A DNA stretch of 64,000 nucleotides from JAICXG01 sp036825615 (GCA_036825615.1 DAISXY010000001.1:186001-250000), one strand, 5' to 3'; shown: positions 25,148 through 36,101, numbered from the stretch's first letter. The notes: generated by a model not told the origin, from the sequence alone. Made by a program: numbers and translations.

Positions 25148-26067
25148 ACTGGCTCCAGAAAAACCGCTTCCTCGCCGCTTTCCTCGGTGCCTTCGCGCTC
25201 GCGACGCTGCTCAGCCTTTGGTTTTTGTTGCACGAGAAAAGCGTCGCGGGCAAGGCGCAGGCCCGGCTCGAGGAAACGGTGCACGAGCTGAGTCGTCTCC
25301 GCCGGCGCGCGCCTTTCCCTAACGAGGAAAACCTGCGCAAGACCAGGGCGCAAACGGAGAGTTATCGCGCCTCGCTCCTCGCCTTGGAGGAGCAATTGCA
25401 GAGCCGGATGTTCCCGCTCGTGCCGCTCCAGCCTAACGAATTCCAAGCCCAGCTCCGCCTGGCGGTGAACGACGTGACTGATCACGCTGCGACCGCCAAG
25501 GTAAAATTGCCGCCCAATTTCAACCTCGGCTTCGATCCCTACGCGACTTCGCTCCCGAATCTCGAAGCGGCGCCGCGGCTCGGCCGGCAGTTACGCGCGA
25601 TCGAATGGATCGTGAACACGATCATCGACGCGCACGTCGACGCTCTCGCCAGCCTCACCCGGGAAACATTGCCGGAGGAAAGGGCCGCGGCTACAGGGAG
25701 CCCAACGCCAGGCCGTGTCGCCAGGCCGGCAAAGCCTGCCACCCCCGGCAAAGAGAAGATCCTGGACGGCGCCGCGATCGAGCTCAGTTTCTCCGCCAGT
25801 CCCACGGCCGTTCGACGGGCTTTGAATCAGATCGCAGCCGCGAGGGATCAGTTCTACATCATCCGTACGCTGGTGGTAAGAAATCAGGCCGACAAAGGAC
25901 CGAAACGAAGCGGAGCAGAGAGTCCCGCGCCAACGCCGATGGCAACGGGCCCGGCCGCGGCCGGCAAGGCGCCGGGGATCAGTTTCATTGTCGGGACGGA
26001 GCACCTCGACGTGGCGGCCCGGATCGAGATCGTGCGTTTCAATTTCACGGAAAACAAGATTCGTTAG
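25144..26067 (+). CDS. Amuc_1100-family pilus-like protein (PilO-like position)
   Basis: 307 residues. It has an N-terminal membrane helix (FLAAFLGAFALATLLSLWFL), a coiled coil (KAQARLEETVHELSRLRRRA), a conserved FNLGFDPYATSLP segment, an AIEWIVNTIIDAHVDAL helix, an Ala/Pro-rich linker and a C-terminal strand region ending in IVRFNFTENKIR. This layout parallels Amuc_1100 of Akkermansia, an abundant outer-membrane-associated protein known for effects on host TLR2; in a free-living relative the ancestral role is presumably structural, like PilO. Two CCTAACGA words are read as Pro-Asn-Glu, and the stop codon overlaps a third (26061-26068). Confidence 0.82.
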   Translation: MNWLQKNRFLAAFLGAFALATLLSLWFLLHEKSVAGKAQARLEETVHELSRLRRRAPFPNEENLRKTRAQTESYRASLLALEEQLQSRMFPLVPLQPNEFQAQLRLAVNDVTDHAATAKVKLPPNFNLGFDPYATSLPNLEAAPRLGRQLRAIEWIVNTIIDAHVDALASLTRETLPEERAAATGSPTPGRVARPAKPATPGKEKILDGAAIELSFSASPTAVRRALNQIAAARDQFYIIRTLVVRNQADKGPKRSGAESPAPTPMATGPAAAGKAPGISFIVGTEHLDVAARIEIVRFNFTENKIR

Positions 26068-26070
26068 GCA

Positions 26071-27024
26071 ATGGAGTGGTTACGGACCAATTACGATCGA
26101 GCAGCGGTTTTCGCGGCCGCGCTCTTTCTTGTTCTCTGCGCCGTCTTCATTTTTCTTAGCGCCGTCGGGTTCAGGGCACGTTTCGACGCGCTGCAAAACC
26201 TGCCGCCGGCGAACGAGAAGATCCCGGCGGGCAAGGGGCCGGAGATTGTGGCGGCCCTGCAACAATTGCAGGCGCCCGCGCAGTGGACCGTGAGCAGCCG
26301 ATCGGGGCTGTTTGTGCCGGAGAAACATTTCATCGGAGCCAACGGTGAGCCCGCTACCCTCCAGACCACCCTTCTCCATCCGCCCGTCCCTAACAGCTGG
26401 CTGGAGGAATTCGCGCTCCCCATCACCGAGGCCGACGTCCTTACCCAGGACCCGGACGGCGATGGCTTCACCAACCTGGACGAATGGCAAGGGCAGACGA
26501 ACCCAGGCGACCGGGAATCGCACCCGCCCTACACCTTCAAACTCAAGCTGCGCTCCTTCACCGAGGAACCATTCCCGCTCATCTTTTCCTCCTCGGTCGG
26601 CGACACCTATGCGATTAACAACATCGACTCGAGCAAACCGACGCAGTTCCTCCAGGTCGGCGACACAGTGAAAGGCACAAAATACCGGCTCAAGACTTAC
26701 ACTGAGAAATACGACAGTGATAAATACGGCACCACGATCGATGTTTCCGAACTGATGCTCGAGCAGGTGGACACGCACGAGGTGGTCACACTCGTGAAAG
26801 AGAAGCGCGCCATGTCACCGGAAGCAGTGGGGAATTTCCTCTACACCTGGGCTGGAAAAGAGGAGCGCTTTTCGGTCAAGCGCGACCAGGAATTCACTCT
26901 CAAGCCGCAGGAGGAGTTGAGCTACCGGCTCATCGAGGTCGAGCCGAATAAGGCGATCATAGTGAAAACAACCGCGCCTAACGAGAAGATCATTGTAGCC
27001 GGGGGCGGTGACCCCGGCCGCTGA
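26071..27024 (+). CDS. Amuc_1099-family pilus-like protein
   Basis: 317 residues. An N-terminal membrane anchor (AAVFAAALFLVLCAVFIFLS) precedes a periplasmic region containing a calcium-loop-like DPDGDGFTNLDEWQGQTNP, as found in the Akkermansia counterpart. The C-terminal half is strand-rich. It starts 3 bp after the Amuc_1100-like gene. The role is assumed to be in the inner-membrane alignment subcomplex (PilP-like), from context only. One CCTAACGA is read as Pro-Asn-Glu. Confidence 0.8.
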   Translation: MEWLRTNYDRAAVFAAALFLVLCAVFIFLSAVGFRARFDALQNLPPANEKIPAGKGPEIVAALQQLQAPAQWTVSSRSGLFVPEKHFIGANGEPATLQTTLLHPPVPNSWLEEFALPITEADVLTQDPDGDGFTNLDEWQGQTNPGDRESHPPYTFKLKLRSFTEEPFPLIFSSSVGDTYAINNIDSSKPTQFLQVGDTVKGTKYRLKTYTEKYDSDKYGTTIDVSELMLEQVDTHEVVTLVKEKRAMSPEAVGNFLYTWAGKEERFSVKRDQEFTLKPQEELSYRLIEVEPNKAIIVKTTAPNEKIIVAGGGDPGR

Positions 27025-27084
27025 ATGCAGTCGGATTTTCCTTGATCCTTCGGCGCCTGCTCGTTACAACCGCGGGCAATCCTC

Positions 27085-29760
27085 ATGAAAGCTCCTCGCC
27101 TCAGTCACCTCCTTGCGCTTCTTCCTTTGCTTCTCATCCCGCCGGCAAGCCGCTTATTCGGCCAAAACGTACAGCACATCGCCGAGCACGAAGTCGCGCG
27201 CCGACAAGCAGCGATCGTGCAGGGACAGGGCGCGCTCGCGCGCGGCCAAATCGCAATGCAGGCAAAGGATTTCCAAAAAGCGCACGACCAATTCCGCCTC
27301 GCCGTCAGTTTCCTGCCCGATTCCCTCGCTACTGCCAGCCAGCACGACACCGCTCTCAAGGGCTTCTGCGAGAGCGGCGTCAAACTGGCCGAGCAACGGA
27401 TCGCCGAAGGCAGATACGTCGAGGCGGAGCAGATCGCGCGCGAAATCGTGAGCGATCGTTATGATCCGAATTACCGGCCGGCGCTCGAGCTGGTCGCGCA
27501 TCTGGCCGATCGCAATTACTTCAACCGCACGATGGGCCCGAAGTTCATCGCCAAGGTCGAGGACGTGAAAAAGCTTTTGGCCGACGCGGAGAATTATTAC
27601 CAGTCCGGCCGTTACGACCTGGCGATGAAAAAGTATGACCAGGTCCTGAATCTGGATCCTTACAATGTCGCCGCCCGCCGCGGCCAGGAACGGATTAGCC
27701 TAACGAAAACGCACTACGGCGAGGAAGCCTACACCGAGACCCGCTCACGCCAGCTTTGGCAGGTGCAGAAAGGCTGGGAAGAACCGGTCCGGCAATATGG
27801 CCAAAGCGTCGGGCCACTTAGCGACGCCTTTGCGCGCGACGCCGGCGGCACGGCCCGAATTACGAACAAGCTCAACAGCATTATCATTCCCAAGATTGAA
27901 TTCCGCGACGCGAGCATTCGCGAGGCGATCGATTTCATCCGGCAACAGGCGGCGGCAAACGACCCGGCGACGGAGGGCAAGAAGGGCGTCGACATTGTTC
28001 TCCGGACAACACCGTTAGGCCGGCCGGAAGGCCCGTCAGCCGCGCCGCCGCCCGAAACCACGCCGCCCTTGCCTGGCGCTTCGCCCGCGCCGGAAGGCGC
28101 GATCGAACCGACCCCGGTCCCATCGCCGGTCCGTTCCGCGCCCGCGATTTTGCCGAGCGAAGCGCGGGTCACAATCACGCTCACGCAGATTCCGTTAGGC
28201 GAAGCGCTGCGTTACATCGCAAACCAGGCGGGCCTAAAGGTGAAAGTGGAGCCTTATGCCGTCTCGATCATCCCCATCAGCGAGCAGAGCAATGATCTTT
28301 TCACGAAGGAGTATCGGGTTCCACCCGGGTTCATCAGCAGCTCGGTTAATGTCGGCGCCAACCCGCTCGAGAAAGCCGCGGTGCGAGTTGGCACCGGCGG
28401 GGGCGGCACAGGCAAGGACACACAGGAAAGCACCGGCGGTCAGCAACTGGTCAATCGGCAGACGGCACTTGATTTTCTCAAGGACCAAGGCGTGCCCTTC
28501 CCTCCGGGAGCAAGCGCGAACTTCCTGCCCCAGAGCAGCCGCCTGATTGTCCGTAACACGGAAGAGAACCTGGAGTTAGTCGATGCCTTAGTGGAACAGG
28601 CAAACGTGGCCGGGCCCAAGCAGGTCGAGATCGAAGCCAAGTTTGTCGAGATTACGCAGACCAACCTGAAGGAGCTCGGGTTCGACTGGTTGTTAGGCCA
28701 GTTCAACATCGGGAACGAGCGCGTCTTCGGCGGCGGCGGCACCCAGGGCAATAACCCGGCGCAGAACCCGGCTGATTTTCCCTTCGTCCCGCCGGGGAGC
28801 AGCGTGCCGGTCGGCCAATTTCCGGTCACCGCCGGCAACCGCAGCGGCAATCTCGCCATCTCCGCGAACGCGATTGACGCGCTGCTTTTCGGCGTGCCCG
28901 GGGCGACCTCGCTTGCGCCGGGCATTTTCGGGCTCAGCGGGGTGTTCACCGACCCCCAGTTCCAGGTCGTGATTCGCGCGCTCAGCCAGAAGAAAGGCGT
29001 CGATCTGCTCTCCGCGCCGCGAGTTACAACCAAGAGCGGCCAACGCGCTGTAATTGAGATTGTACGGGAGTTCAGATATCCGACGCAATTTGATCCGCCC
29101 AAGATCCCGGAGTCGGTAGGCTCAATACCGATTGGCGGACCCGGCACTGGTGTTAGCCTTAACTTTACTTCCACCTCAGCAGCAAACGCTCCGGTCACCC
29201 CTACCACACCGACTGGCTTTGAGACGCGGAATACTGGGGTTACCCTCGAAGTCGAACCAGTTGTGGGTCCGGACGGAGTGACAATCGACCTGAATCTCGT
29301 ACCTCAGGTGGTAGAGTTTGAGGGGTTTATCAACTACGGCAGTCCTATATTCGCTCCACAGACATCCGTTGTTGATCAGCTAACTGGGGGTTTGGTTACA
29401 TCTCAGCCCAGCGTCATCACGCCGAACGTCATCAATCAGCCGATTTTCAACACACGCAAAGTCACCACGAGTGTAAGTGTCTGGGATGGCCAGACGGTCG
29501 TCCTCGGCGGACTCATGCGCGAAGATGTGCAAAAGACCGAGGACCGGACGCCGATTATCGGCGACGTACCGATCGTCGGCCGGCTCTTCCGGAGCAACGC
29601 CGAGCAACACATCAAGCGCAACCTTGTCATCTTTGTCACCGCGCGCCTGGTCAATCCCGCAGGCCAACCGCTGAACGTGGCCGAGGAAGAAGAGGAAACC
29701 GAGGCGGCGAACCGACTCCAACCGCCGGTCCTGCCCGAAGTCCCCTCCTACAAGAAGTAG
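27085..29760 (+). CDS. Amuc_1098-family secretin (PilQ/GspD-like)
   Basis: 891 residues. A signal peptide (LLALLPLLLIPPASRLFG) is followed by a TPR-like helical region (AENYYQSGRYDLAMKKYDQV, residues about 168-187), STN/N0-type domains (IEFRDASIREAIDFI; VTITLTQIPLGEALRYI), a Pro-rich linker and the C-terminal secretin domain (SAPRVTTKSGQRAVIEI; VWDGQTVVLGGLMREDVQ; VPIVGRLFRS). It forms the outer-membrane ring for the pilus or a related export machine. The TPR insert before the N-domains is unusual against PilQ. A 60-bp gap with a possible ribosome site precedes it; pilT, pilB and pilin genes are not in the window. Confidence 0.9.
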   Translation: MKAPRLSHLLALLPLLLIPPASRLFGQNVQHIAEHEVARRQAAIVQGQGALARGQIAMQAKDFQKAHDQFRLAVSFLPDSLATASQHDTALKGFCESGVKLAEQRIAEGRYVEAEQIAREIVSDRYDPNYRPALELVAHLADRNYFNRTMGPKFIAKVEDVKKLLADAENYYQSGRYDLAMKKYDQVLNLDPYNVAARRGQERISLTKTHYGEEAYTETRSRQLWQVQKGWEEPVRQYGQSVGPLSDAFARDAGGTARITNKLNSIIIPKIEFRDASIREAIDFIRQQAAANDPATEGKKGVDIVLRTTPLGRPEGPSAAPPPETTPPLPGASPAPEGAIEPTPVPSPVRSAPAILPSEARVTITLTQIPLGEALRYIANQAGLKVKVEPYAVSIIPISEQSNDLFTKEYRVPPGFISSSVNVGANPLEKAAVRVGTGGGGTGKDTQESTGGQQLVNRQTALDFLKDQGVPFPPGASANFLPQSSRLIVRNTEENLELVDALVEQANVAGPKQVEIEAKFVEITQTNLKELGFDWLLGQFNIGNERVFGGGGTQGNNPAQNPADFPFVPPGSSVPVGQFPVTAGNRSGNLAISANAIDALLFGVPGATSLAPGIFGLSGVFTDPQFQVVIRALSQKKGVDLLSAPRVTTKSGQRAVIEIVREFRYPTQFDPPKIPESVGSIPIGGPGTGVSLNFTSTSAANAPVTPTTPTGFETRNTGVTLEVEPVVGPDGVTIDLNLVPQVVEFEGFINYGSPIFAPQTSVVDQLTGGLVTSQPSVITPNVINQPIFNTRKVTTSVSVWDGQTVVLGGLMREDVQKTEDRTPIIGDVPIVGRLFRSNAEQHIKRNLVIFVTARLVNPAGQPLNVAEEEEETEAANRLQPPVLPEVPSYKK

Positions 29761-29870
29761 CCGCGGGGAACCGGGGACGGCTGCCGCCAATCCCCTTGGG
29801 CCACGGGCGCGCGATCACTCGTGCTGGCCGGCTCCTCTTGTTCTCTCGGAAGTTTGCGCGATAGTGAAAT

Positions 29871-30251
29871 ATGAAAACCGGCAGGATAGCGATCTTATTG
29901 ATGGCGAGCCTCTTGCCCCTCAGCTCGTGCACGCAGAGGAAACTGACAACCGAACGGGTGGGAGCTGCCCTCGAACGAGTTCCAATGGGAGGCGGCGACG
30001 CGACCGTCAAGCAGGTCAGACCAGCAAATCACGCCGCCGTAAGTGGGCCCGACACGATCGCGGAAATCGACCTGAAGAATTTCAAGTACCATTGGCAGGG
30101 CAAGGCCAGGACCTATTCGGGGCCAGCCAAAGCCGGATTTGATCATTATAACGATGGGCGCTTTGTCCTAACGCAGTTGTGTTTCAATGATCGAAAGGCA
30201 TCTCCTGGCGGTGAGACGGTTGTATTCCACTACGACATTCGCGTGCGTTAG
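29871..30251 (+). CDS. Small lipoprotein of unknown function
   Basis: 126 residues with a clear lipobox (MASLLPLSSC, lipidated Cys20). The mature protein contains IAEIDLKNFKYHWQGKARTYS and ends FHYDIRVR; I recognise no family. It follows the secretin gene by 110 bp on the same strand, so it may be part of the operon, but cofunction is a guess. The stop codon overlaps a variant GCGTTAGGCG of the window-wide word. Confidence 0.6.
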   Translation: MKTGRIAILLMASLLPLSSCTQRKLTTERVGAALERVPMGGGDATVKQVRPANHAAVSGPDTIAEIDLKNFKYHWQGKARTYSGPAKAGFDHYNDGRFVLTQLCFNDRKASPGGETVVFHYDIRVR

Positions 30252-30453
30252 GCGAGCAGGCCAACGCGGAAGGCTGCCGAACTGGCGCTGCCTTTCTGTT
30301 GGTGCTGGGTCGCTCTCGCTGCCCAGCGCGGCTTCATTCACCATCCGACAGCTATCGTGTTCTCTAGACTAACAAAGAGACGACCCGAGCGAAAGTCACC
30401 GAGACACTGATGCGGCGATCCGGCGTGCCCGCGCTGCGCAGCTGAATCGTGAC

Positions 30454-33135
30454 TTACCCCAGACAGCTTTGAAGCCGCCGGCCTAGAATCGAAGCCGACG
30501 CGCCCTTTAAGATACCCCAGTGATCACCTGGAACATCATAATTCTCGAAAACCCCGCGGGCAAAATCTCTCCAGCCGAGATCGAGTGAGTTGTCATTGAA
30601 GTAAGATTGATCCGTGGCGCGAAACAGAACCAGCTTCCCTTCATAGGGCTGCGGAGCATACGATTCGGCGGCGCGCGCACTTACCTGGTCGAGCAGGTCT
30701 TCCTGCGCCGGCGTGCCGAAGCGCGAAGTTGTCTCTGCGAAAGGCTGTTTGCCCGCCTCGGTTGTTTCCCCGGGGTAATCTCTCTTTTGCCAGGCGCGTT
30801 TGATTCGGTGGCGCGCTCGATTGACCAGGTAGTCAGTTCCATGCTCGCGATAAAGCTTCCAATGACCTTGCAAGCGACGCCGGAGCGCAGCCTTTCGTAT
30901 GACCGAATCGATCAGCACCACGACGGCGGCCTCTTCGCCGGCGGCCTGTAGTTGCTGGGCCATTTCAAACGCCACCAACCCGGCGAAGGAGAACCCAACC
31001 AAATGATAGGGTCCGTGAGGGCGCAAGGACCGAATCGCGTCCAAATAGCGAGTGGCGACCTGTGGAATACTGCGGAACGCCGAGCGCGCCGGGTCGTAGC
31101 GTTTGGTTTTGAGTAGCTCCACTTCCTCCTGTAAGAAAACTCCGTAAACTGGCTGGTTGTTATCGAGATACTGAGCCAGTTCCTGATAAAGCCAAACGCC
31201 TTGCAGGCAAAACAGAGGCGGCCGGTTCCCGCCGCGCCGGAGAGTTACAACATCGCTCCGCGTAGTTTCGGCCTGAGCCGGGTTCTCTGCCGGGAAAGTT
31301 TGAAGGAACCCAGCCAGCTCTCTAATGGAACCTGCTTGGAGAAGAATTGTGATCGGGAGTTTCTTCTTCCAGCGCTCTTCCATCGCCAGGATGATTTCTA
31401 TGGCCTGGAGCGAGTCGCCGCCGAGCTGATGGAAACTGCTTTGCGTGCTAATGCGCCCAGTGCCGAGGGTTCGCTGGAAAATTTCCACCAGACTCCGTTC
31501 CCAATCATCCTCGGGTAACACGATCCGCCTTGAGCGGGCCAGGTTCTCGGTCGTCGGCGCAGGCAGCGCACGGCGATCCACTTTCAGGTTTGTGTTCACC
31601 GGGATTGCGTCGAGCACGACAAACGCCGCTGGAATCATGTATTGGGGCAGCCTTTGCTCGAGGAATTGGCGGATCGCATCGACGCTCTGTTCTTTCTCTT
31701 CCAACACCAGGTATGCAACCAGGCTCTTGTCGCTGTTCCCAAGTTCTCGCGCCACTACGACCGCATCCCGGACCCCGGGGATTTGACGTAGATGTGTCTC
31801 GATCTCACCCGGTTCAATTCGAATCCCGCGCAGCTGAATCTGAAAATCGATCCGGCCCAGCATCTCCAGTTTGCCATCCACCATGCGGCCGAGATCGCCG
31901 GTGCGGTAACAGCGCCGGCCCTCGATTATGACGAACTTCTCTGCCGTAAGTTCGGGATTGTTCAGATAACCTTTGGTTACTCCCAATCCGCCTATGCAAA
32001 TCTCTCCTTCGGCGCTATCCGAAACCGGCCGTTGTTCTGAGTCACAGAGATGGAGGAAGACATTCTCGAACGGGCTGCCAAGCCATGACTTCGTGCAGTT
32101 GCTATCCGGCGGAACAAGATAAGTGCAACCCATGCAACTGATCTCGGTGCATCCGTAGATCACATAGACCTCGGCATTGCGGAAGAGCCGCCGCATTGTT
32201 TCGAGTAGATCAGCGGGAACAATGTCACCACCGGATGAAACATGTCTGAGGTGCAATAGCTGGCGAAGATCGGCGCCACTTCTCTGGACATAAGCGAGAA
32301 ACTTACGCCACCAACTGGGCGAGGCGTGAATCACCGTTAGCTCTTCGAGAATCTGAAGAATTCGGGCGAAGTTGAGCACTTCCTCCCGTTGCAGGATGAG
32401 CAAGCGTCCTCCGGCGGCGAGCGGCGACAAAAGCTCGAAGAGGCTGATGCTAAAGGCAAACCGGGCAATGGCCGGGAAGGTATCGGTCGCGTTGAAACCG
32501 TATCGGCTTTGCGCTGATAAGATATAGTGTGCCAGGTTGCGATGACTTGCGACCACCGCCTTGGGCCGGCCGGTCGTGCCGGAGGTGTAAACCAGATAGG
32601 CCGAATGCTCCAACTCGATCTCCTTGTCGAGGTTATCAGGCGAAAATTTTGCAACCGCCTCCCAATCGCGATCGACGCACAAGAGATGCGTCTTGCCGAT
32701 GTTGGCGAAGGTTGAAGACACGCCGGCCTGAGTAATGAGACATTCCGGCTGGTTATCTTCCAGGATCGCATGGATCCGGTCCGCGGGATCAGTCGGATCA
32801 AGGGGCACATAAACTCCACCCGCTTTAAGAATCGCAAGCAGACTAATGGCTATCTCGAGAGAAGGCTTGAGACAGACCGCCACGCGTCTTTCAGGGCCGA
32901 GGCCGCGGTTGACAAGATAATGAGCCAGTTGGTTGGCGCGGCTATTCAGCGCGCTGTAGGTCAGTTGATCTTTACCAAAGATAACTGCCGTGCTCTCCGC
33001 ATGTTCCAGCGCCTGCGCTTCGATCAAGCGGTAGACCGGGATCCTCTGTCCCTCTCCTGTCGCAAGAGTTGAGATTGCGCCCTCCCACGTCTGGGACGGC
33101 CCCCCGCAATCAGCGGTCGCGATCGTTAGCTGCAC
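30454..33135 (-). CDS. NRPS-like enzyme with A-T-TE domains
   Basis: 893 residues. The adenylation domain spans about 35-520 (YTSGTTGRPKA at 183-193; YGCTE; YRTGDLGR; Lys518 in NLKVDR). A carrier domain at about 545-610 has phosphopantetheine Ser575 (LGGDSL), and a type I thioesterase at about 635-893 has Ser716 (GFSFAG), Asp743 and a His in GDHWGIL. There is no condensation domain. By hand alignment, the residue matching Asp235 of PheA, which binds the amino group of amino-acid substrates, is Ser229 (FSIS for FDAS). That points to a substrate lacking an alpha-amine, as in the arylpyruvate-dimerising A-T-TE synthetases of fungi and Ralstonia. No MbtH, PPTase or tailoring gene is adjacent. Confidence 0.88.
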   Translation of the reverse strand: MQLTIATADCGGPSQTWEGAISTLATGEGQRIPVYRLIEAQALEHAESTAVIFGKDQLTYSALNSRANQLAHYLVNRGLGPERRVAVCLKPSLEIAISLLAILKAGGVYVPLDPTDPADRIHAILEDNQPECLITQAGVSSTFANIGKTHLLCVDRDWEAVAKFSPDNLDKEIELEHSAYLVYTSGTTGRPKAVVASHRNLAHYILSAQSRYGFNATDTFPAIARFAFSISLFELLSPLAAGGRLLILQREEVLNFARILQILEELTVIHASPSWWRKFLAYVQRSGADLRQLLHLRHVSSGGDIVPADLLETMRRLFRNAEVYVIYGCTEISCMGCTYLVPPDSNCTKSWLGSPFENVFLHLCDSEQRPVSDSAEGEICIGGLGVTKGYLNNPELTAEKFVIIEGRRCYRTGDLGRMVDGKLEMLGRIDFQIQLRGIRIEPGEIETHLRQIPGVRDAVVVARELGNSDKSLVAYLVLEEKEQSVDAIRQFLEQRLPQYMIPAAFVVLDAIPVNTNLKVDRRALPAPTTENLARSRRIVLPEDDWERSLVEIFQRTLGTGRISTQSSFHQLGGDSLQAIEIILAMEERWKKKLPITILLQAGSIRELAGFLQTFPAENPAQAETTRSDVVTLRRGGNRPPLFCLQGVWLYQELAQYLDNNQPVYGVFLQEEVELLKTKRYDPARSAFRSIPQVATRYLDAIRSLRPHGPYHLVGFSFAGLVAFEMAQQLQAAGEEAAVVVLIDSVIRKAALRRRLQGHWKLYREHGTDYLVNRARHRIKRAWQKRDYPGETTEAGKQPFAETTSRFGTPAQEDLLDQVSARAAESYAPQPYEGKLVLFRATDQSYFNDNSLDLGWRDFARGVFENYDVPGDHWGILKGASASILGRRLQSCLG

Positions 33136-33270
33136 ATTCTCCCCTCAAACCCCGAAGAAAAACTTCAGGTGTCTCAGAACCAGCAAGGCTCATTCCAACT
33201 CGCCGGTCAAGGTTTGAGCGCAACCCCCCTTGGATAAAGGGAATCCCGCTGCGATCGTCGTCCGCGGTCC

Positions 33271-34533
33271 TTACGGGAACAGACCGCGAATGCGCTTGGC
33301 CTGCATCACTCGTTCGACCCCGATCGCCATCGCCGCGGTCCGGTGCGGGATCTTGTCGCGCCGCGCGCGGCGGATTACCTGGAGGAAGGAATGTTCCATA
33401 ATCCGGAAGAGCTTGTCGGTTACTTCGGTCTCAGTCCACATGAAAGCCTGCAAGCCCTGGACCCATTCGAAGTAGGAGACAATTACCCCCCCGGCGTTGC
33501 AAAGAATGTCGGGAATAACAAAAATTTCCTCGCCCCGTTGCTCGAGAATCTTGTCGGCCTCGGGTGAAGTCGGGCCGTTTGCGCCTTCCGCGAGAATCCG
33601 GCATTTGATTTTGTCCGCATTGGTTTGGTTGATGACCCGATCGACGGCGCAGGGCGCGAGAATGTCGCAGGGCAATTGCAGAAACTCCTTCGGATCGACC
33701 CGGTCGCCTTCGTCAAACGCGCGCAGGGTGCCTTTTTTCAGGACATGCTGCTCGGCCGCTTTCAGGTCGATTCCCTTGGGATTGTAAACGGCGGCGGTAT
33801 GATCGCTAATCCCGACTACCTTGACCCCACTCTTTAACCCGAGGGAGAGTGCCGCGACGGAGCCGACATTGCCGAAGCCCTGTATAATGGCGGTTGATTT
33901 CTCCGGGTCCATCTTCAGCATGTCCATCGCGCGCTCGATCAGATAAACCACACCGCGACCGGTGGCTTCGCGCCGGCCTTCGGTGCCGCCGACCGAGACC
34001 GGTTTGCCGGTGACGATTTCGTTCACCGCGTGACCCTCGTGCACCGAGTAGGTATCCATGAACCAGGCCATGACCTGTTCGTTCGTGCCCATGTCAGGGC
34101 CCATGATATCGGTCTTGGGCCCGACGAACGGGATCATCTCCTGCATGTAACGGCGGGAGACGCGTTCCAGTTCCCGATGCGAAAGTTTGGACGGGTCGCA
34201 GGCGACGCCACCCTTGGCCCCTCCGTAGGGCAAATGATTGAGGGCGCATTTCCAGCTCATCCACATCGCGAGCGCGGCGGTTTCGCCCATCGAGAGATTC
34301 GGGGCAAAGCGGGTTCCGCCCTTGGTCGGCCCGAGCGTGAGATGATGCTGGACCCGATAACCCTGAAAGGTCTGCGTGCTGCCGTCGTCCATGTGCACCG
34401 GCAGGGTGACGGCCATGGCGCGCTTCGGAAACATCAGCCGGTCGCGAGTGTTCTTATCGATGTCCAGGTAATCGGCGATGACCCGGAATTGTTCGCAGGC
34501 CATTCGGAAAACGTCGTCGTCGTAGATGTGCAT
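33271..34533 (-). CDS. gdhA: Glutamate dehydrogenase family (Glu/Leu/Phe/Val) enzyme
   Basis: 420 residues, the size of hexameric NAD(P)-dependent glutamate dehydrogenases. The substrate lysine region KGGTRFAPN and the catalytic PYGGAKGGV loop are intact, followed by GPDMGTNEQVMAWFMDTYS and the coenzyme fold IIQGFGNVGSVAA. It interconverts 2-oxoglutarate plus ammonia and glutamate. Coenzyme preference cannot be read with certainty. The GltD gene at 45221 offers a parallel ammonia-assimilation link. Monocistronic by position. Confidence 0.92.
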   Translation of the reverse strand: MHIYDDDVFRMACEQFRVIADYLDIDKNTRDRLMFPKRAMAVTLPVHMDDGSTQTFQGYRVQHHLTLGPTKGGTRFAPNLSMGETAALAMWMSWKCALNHLPYGGAKGGVACDPSKLSHRELERVSRRYMQEMIPFVGPKTDIMGPDMGTNEQVMAWFMDTYSVHEGHAVNEIVTGKPVSVGGTEGRREATGRGVVYLIERAMDMLKMDPEKSTAIIQGFGNVGSVAALSLGLKSGVKVVGISDHTAAVYNPKGIDLKAAEQHVLKKGTLRAFDEGDRVDPKEFLQLPCDILAPCAVDRVINQTNADKIKCRILAEGANGPTSPEADKILEQRGEEIFVIPDILCNAGGVIVSYFEWVQGLQAFMWTETEVTDKLFRIMEHSFLQVIRRARRDKIPHRTAAMAIGVERVMQAKRIRGLFP

Positions 34534-34625
34534 AGGAGCAGGGCCGGGAAGGTATAACGAACCGGCGCATCGTGCAGGTCGTTTTTGCGACGGGAAGCGG
34601 GCCGCGTCAAATCGAATTCGCCTCC

Positions 34626-34691
34626 CGCTCCTGCTCGTGCTCCTAATCTTCTTGCCGGAACCAAGACTGAGGAAGAGCAGGAGCAGGAGCG
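34626..34691. repeat. Inverted GCTCCTGCTC repeat between divergent genes
   Basis: CGCTCCTGCTCGTGCTC (34626-34642) and GAGCAGGAGCAGGAGCG (34675-34691) form a 17-bp inverted pair with one mismatch and a 32-nt loop. It lies between the divergent glutamate dehydrogenase and PLP-enzyme genes, where their promoters must also lie. Confidence 0.55.
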
Positions 34692-34746
34692 GAAGGAGCG
34701 GCAGTTCCGAGGCGTCTGCTCCGAGCGGTGAGCGCGATTCTCCAGC

Positions 34747-35982
<1,236 letters not shown>

Positions 35983-36101
35983 CGACGCATCGGCCCCGAG
36001 AGCGCGATCCTTCGGCGCGAGGGGGCGCCGTCTCCAATGCCATCGCTTGCACCCGCATCGGGCAAGCCGTTGGAGCCGGCCCGCCCTCGCGCCGCCGCCA
36101 A

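Noticed and set aside
30454..33135. A full biosynthetic gene cluster around the NRPS-like gene
   Set aside because: Flanking genes are a lipoprotein and glutamate dehydrogenase; no tailoring, transport or PPTase genes are seen.
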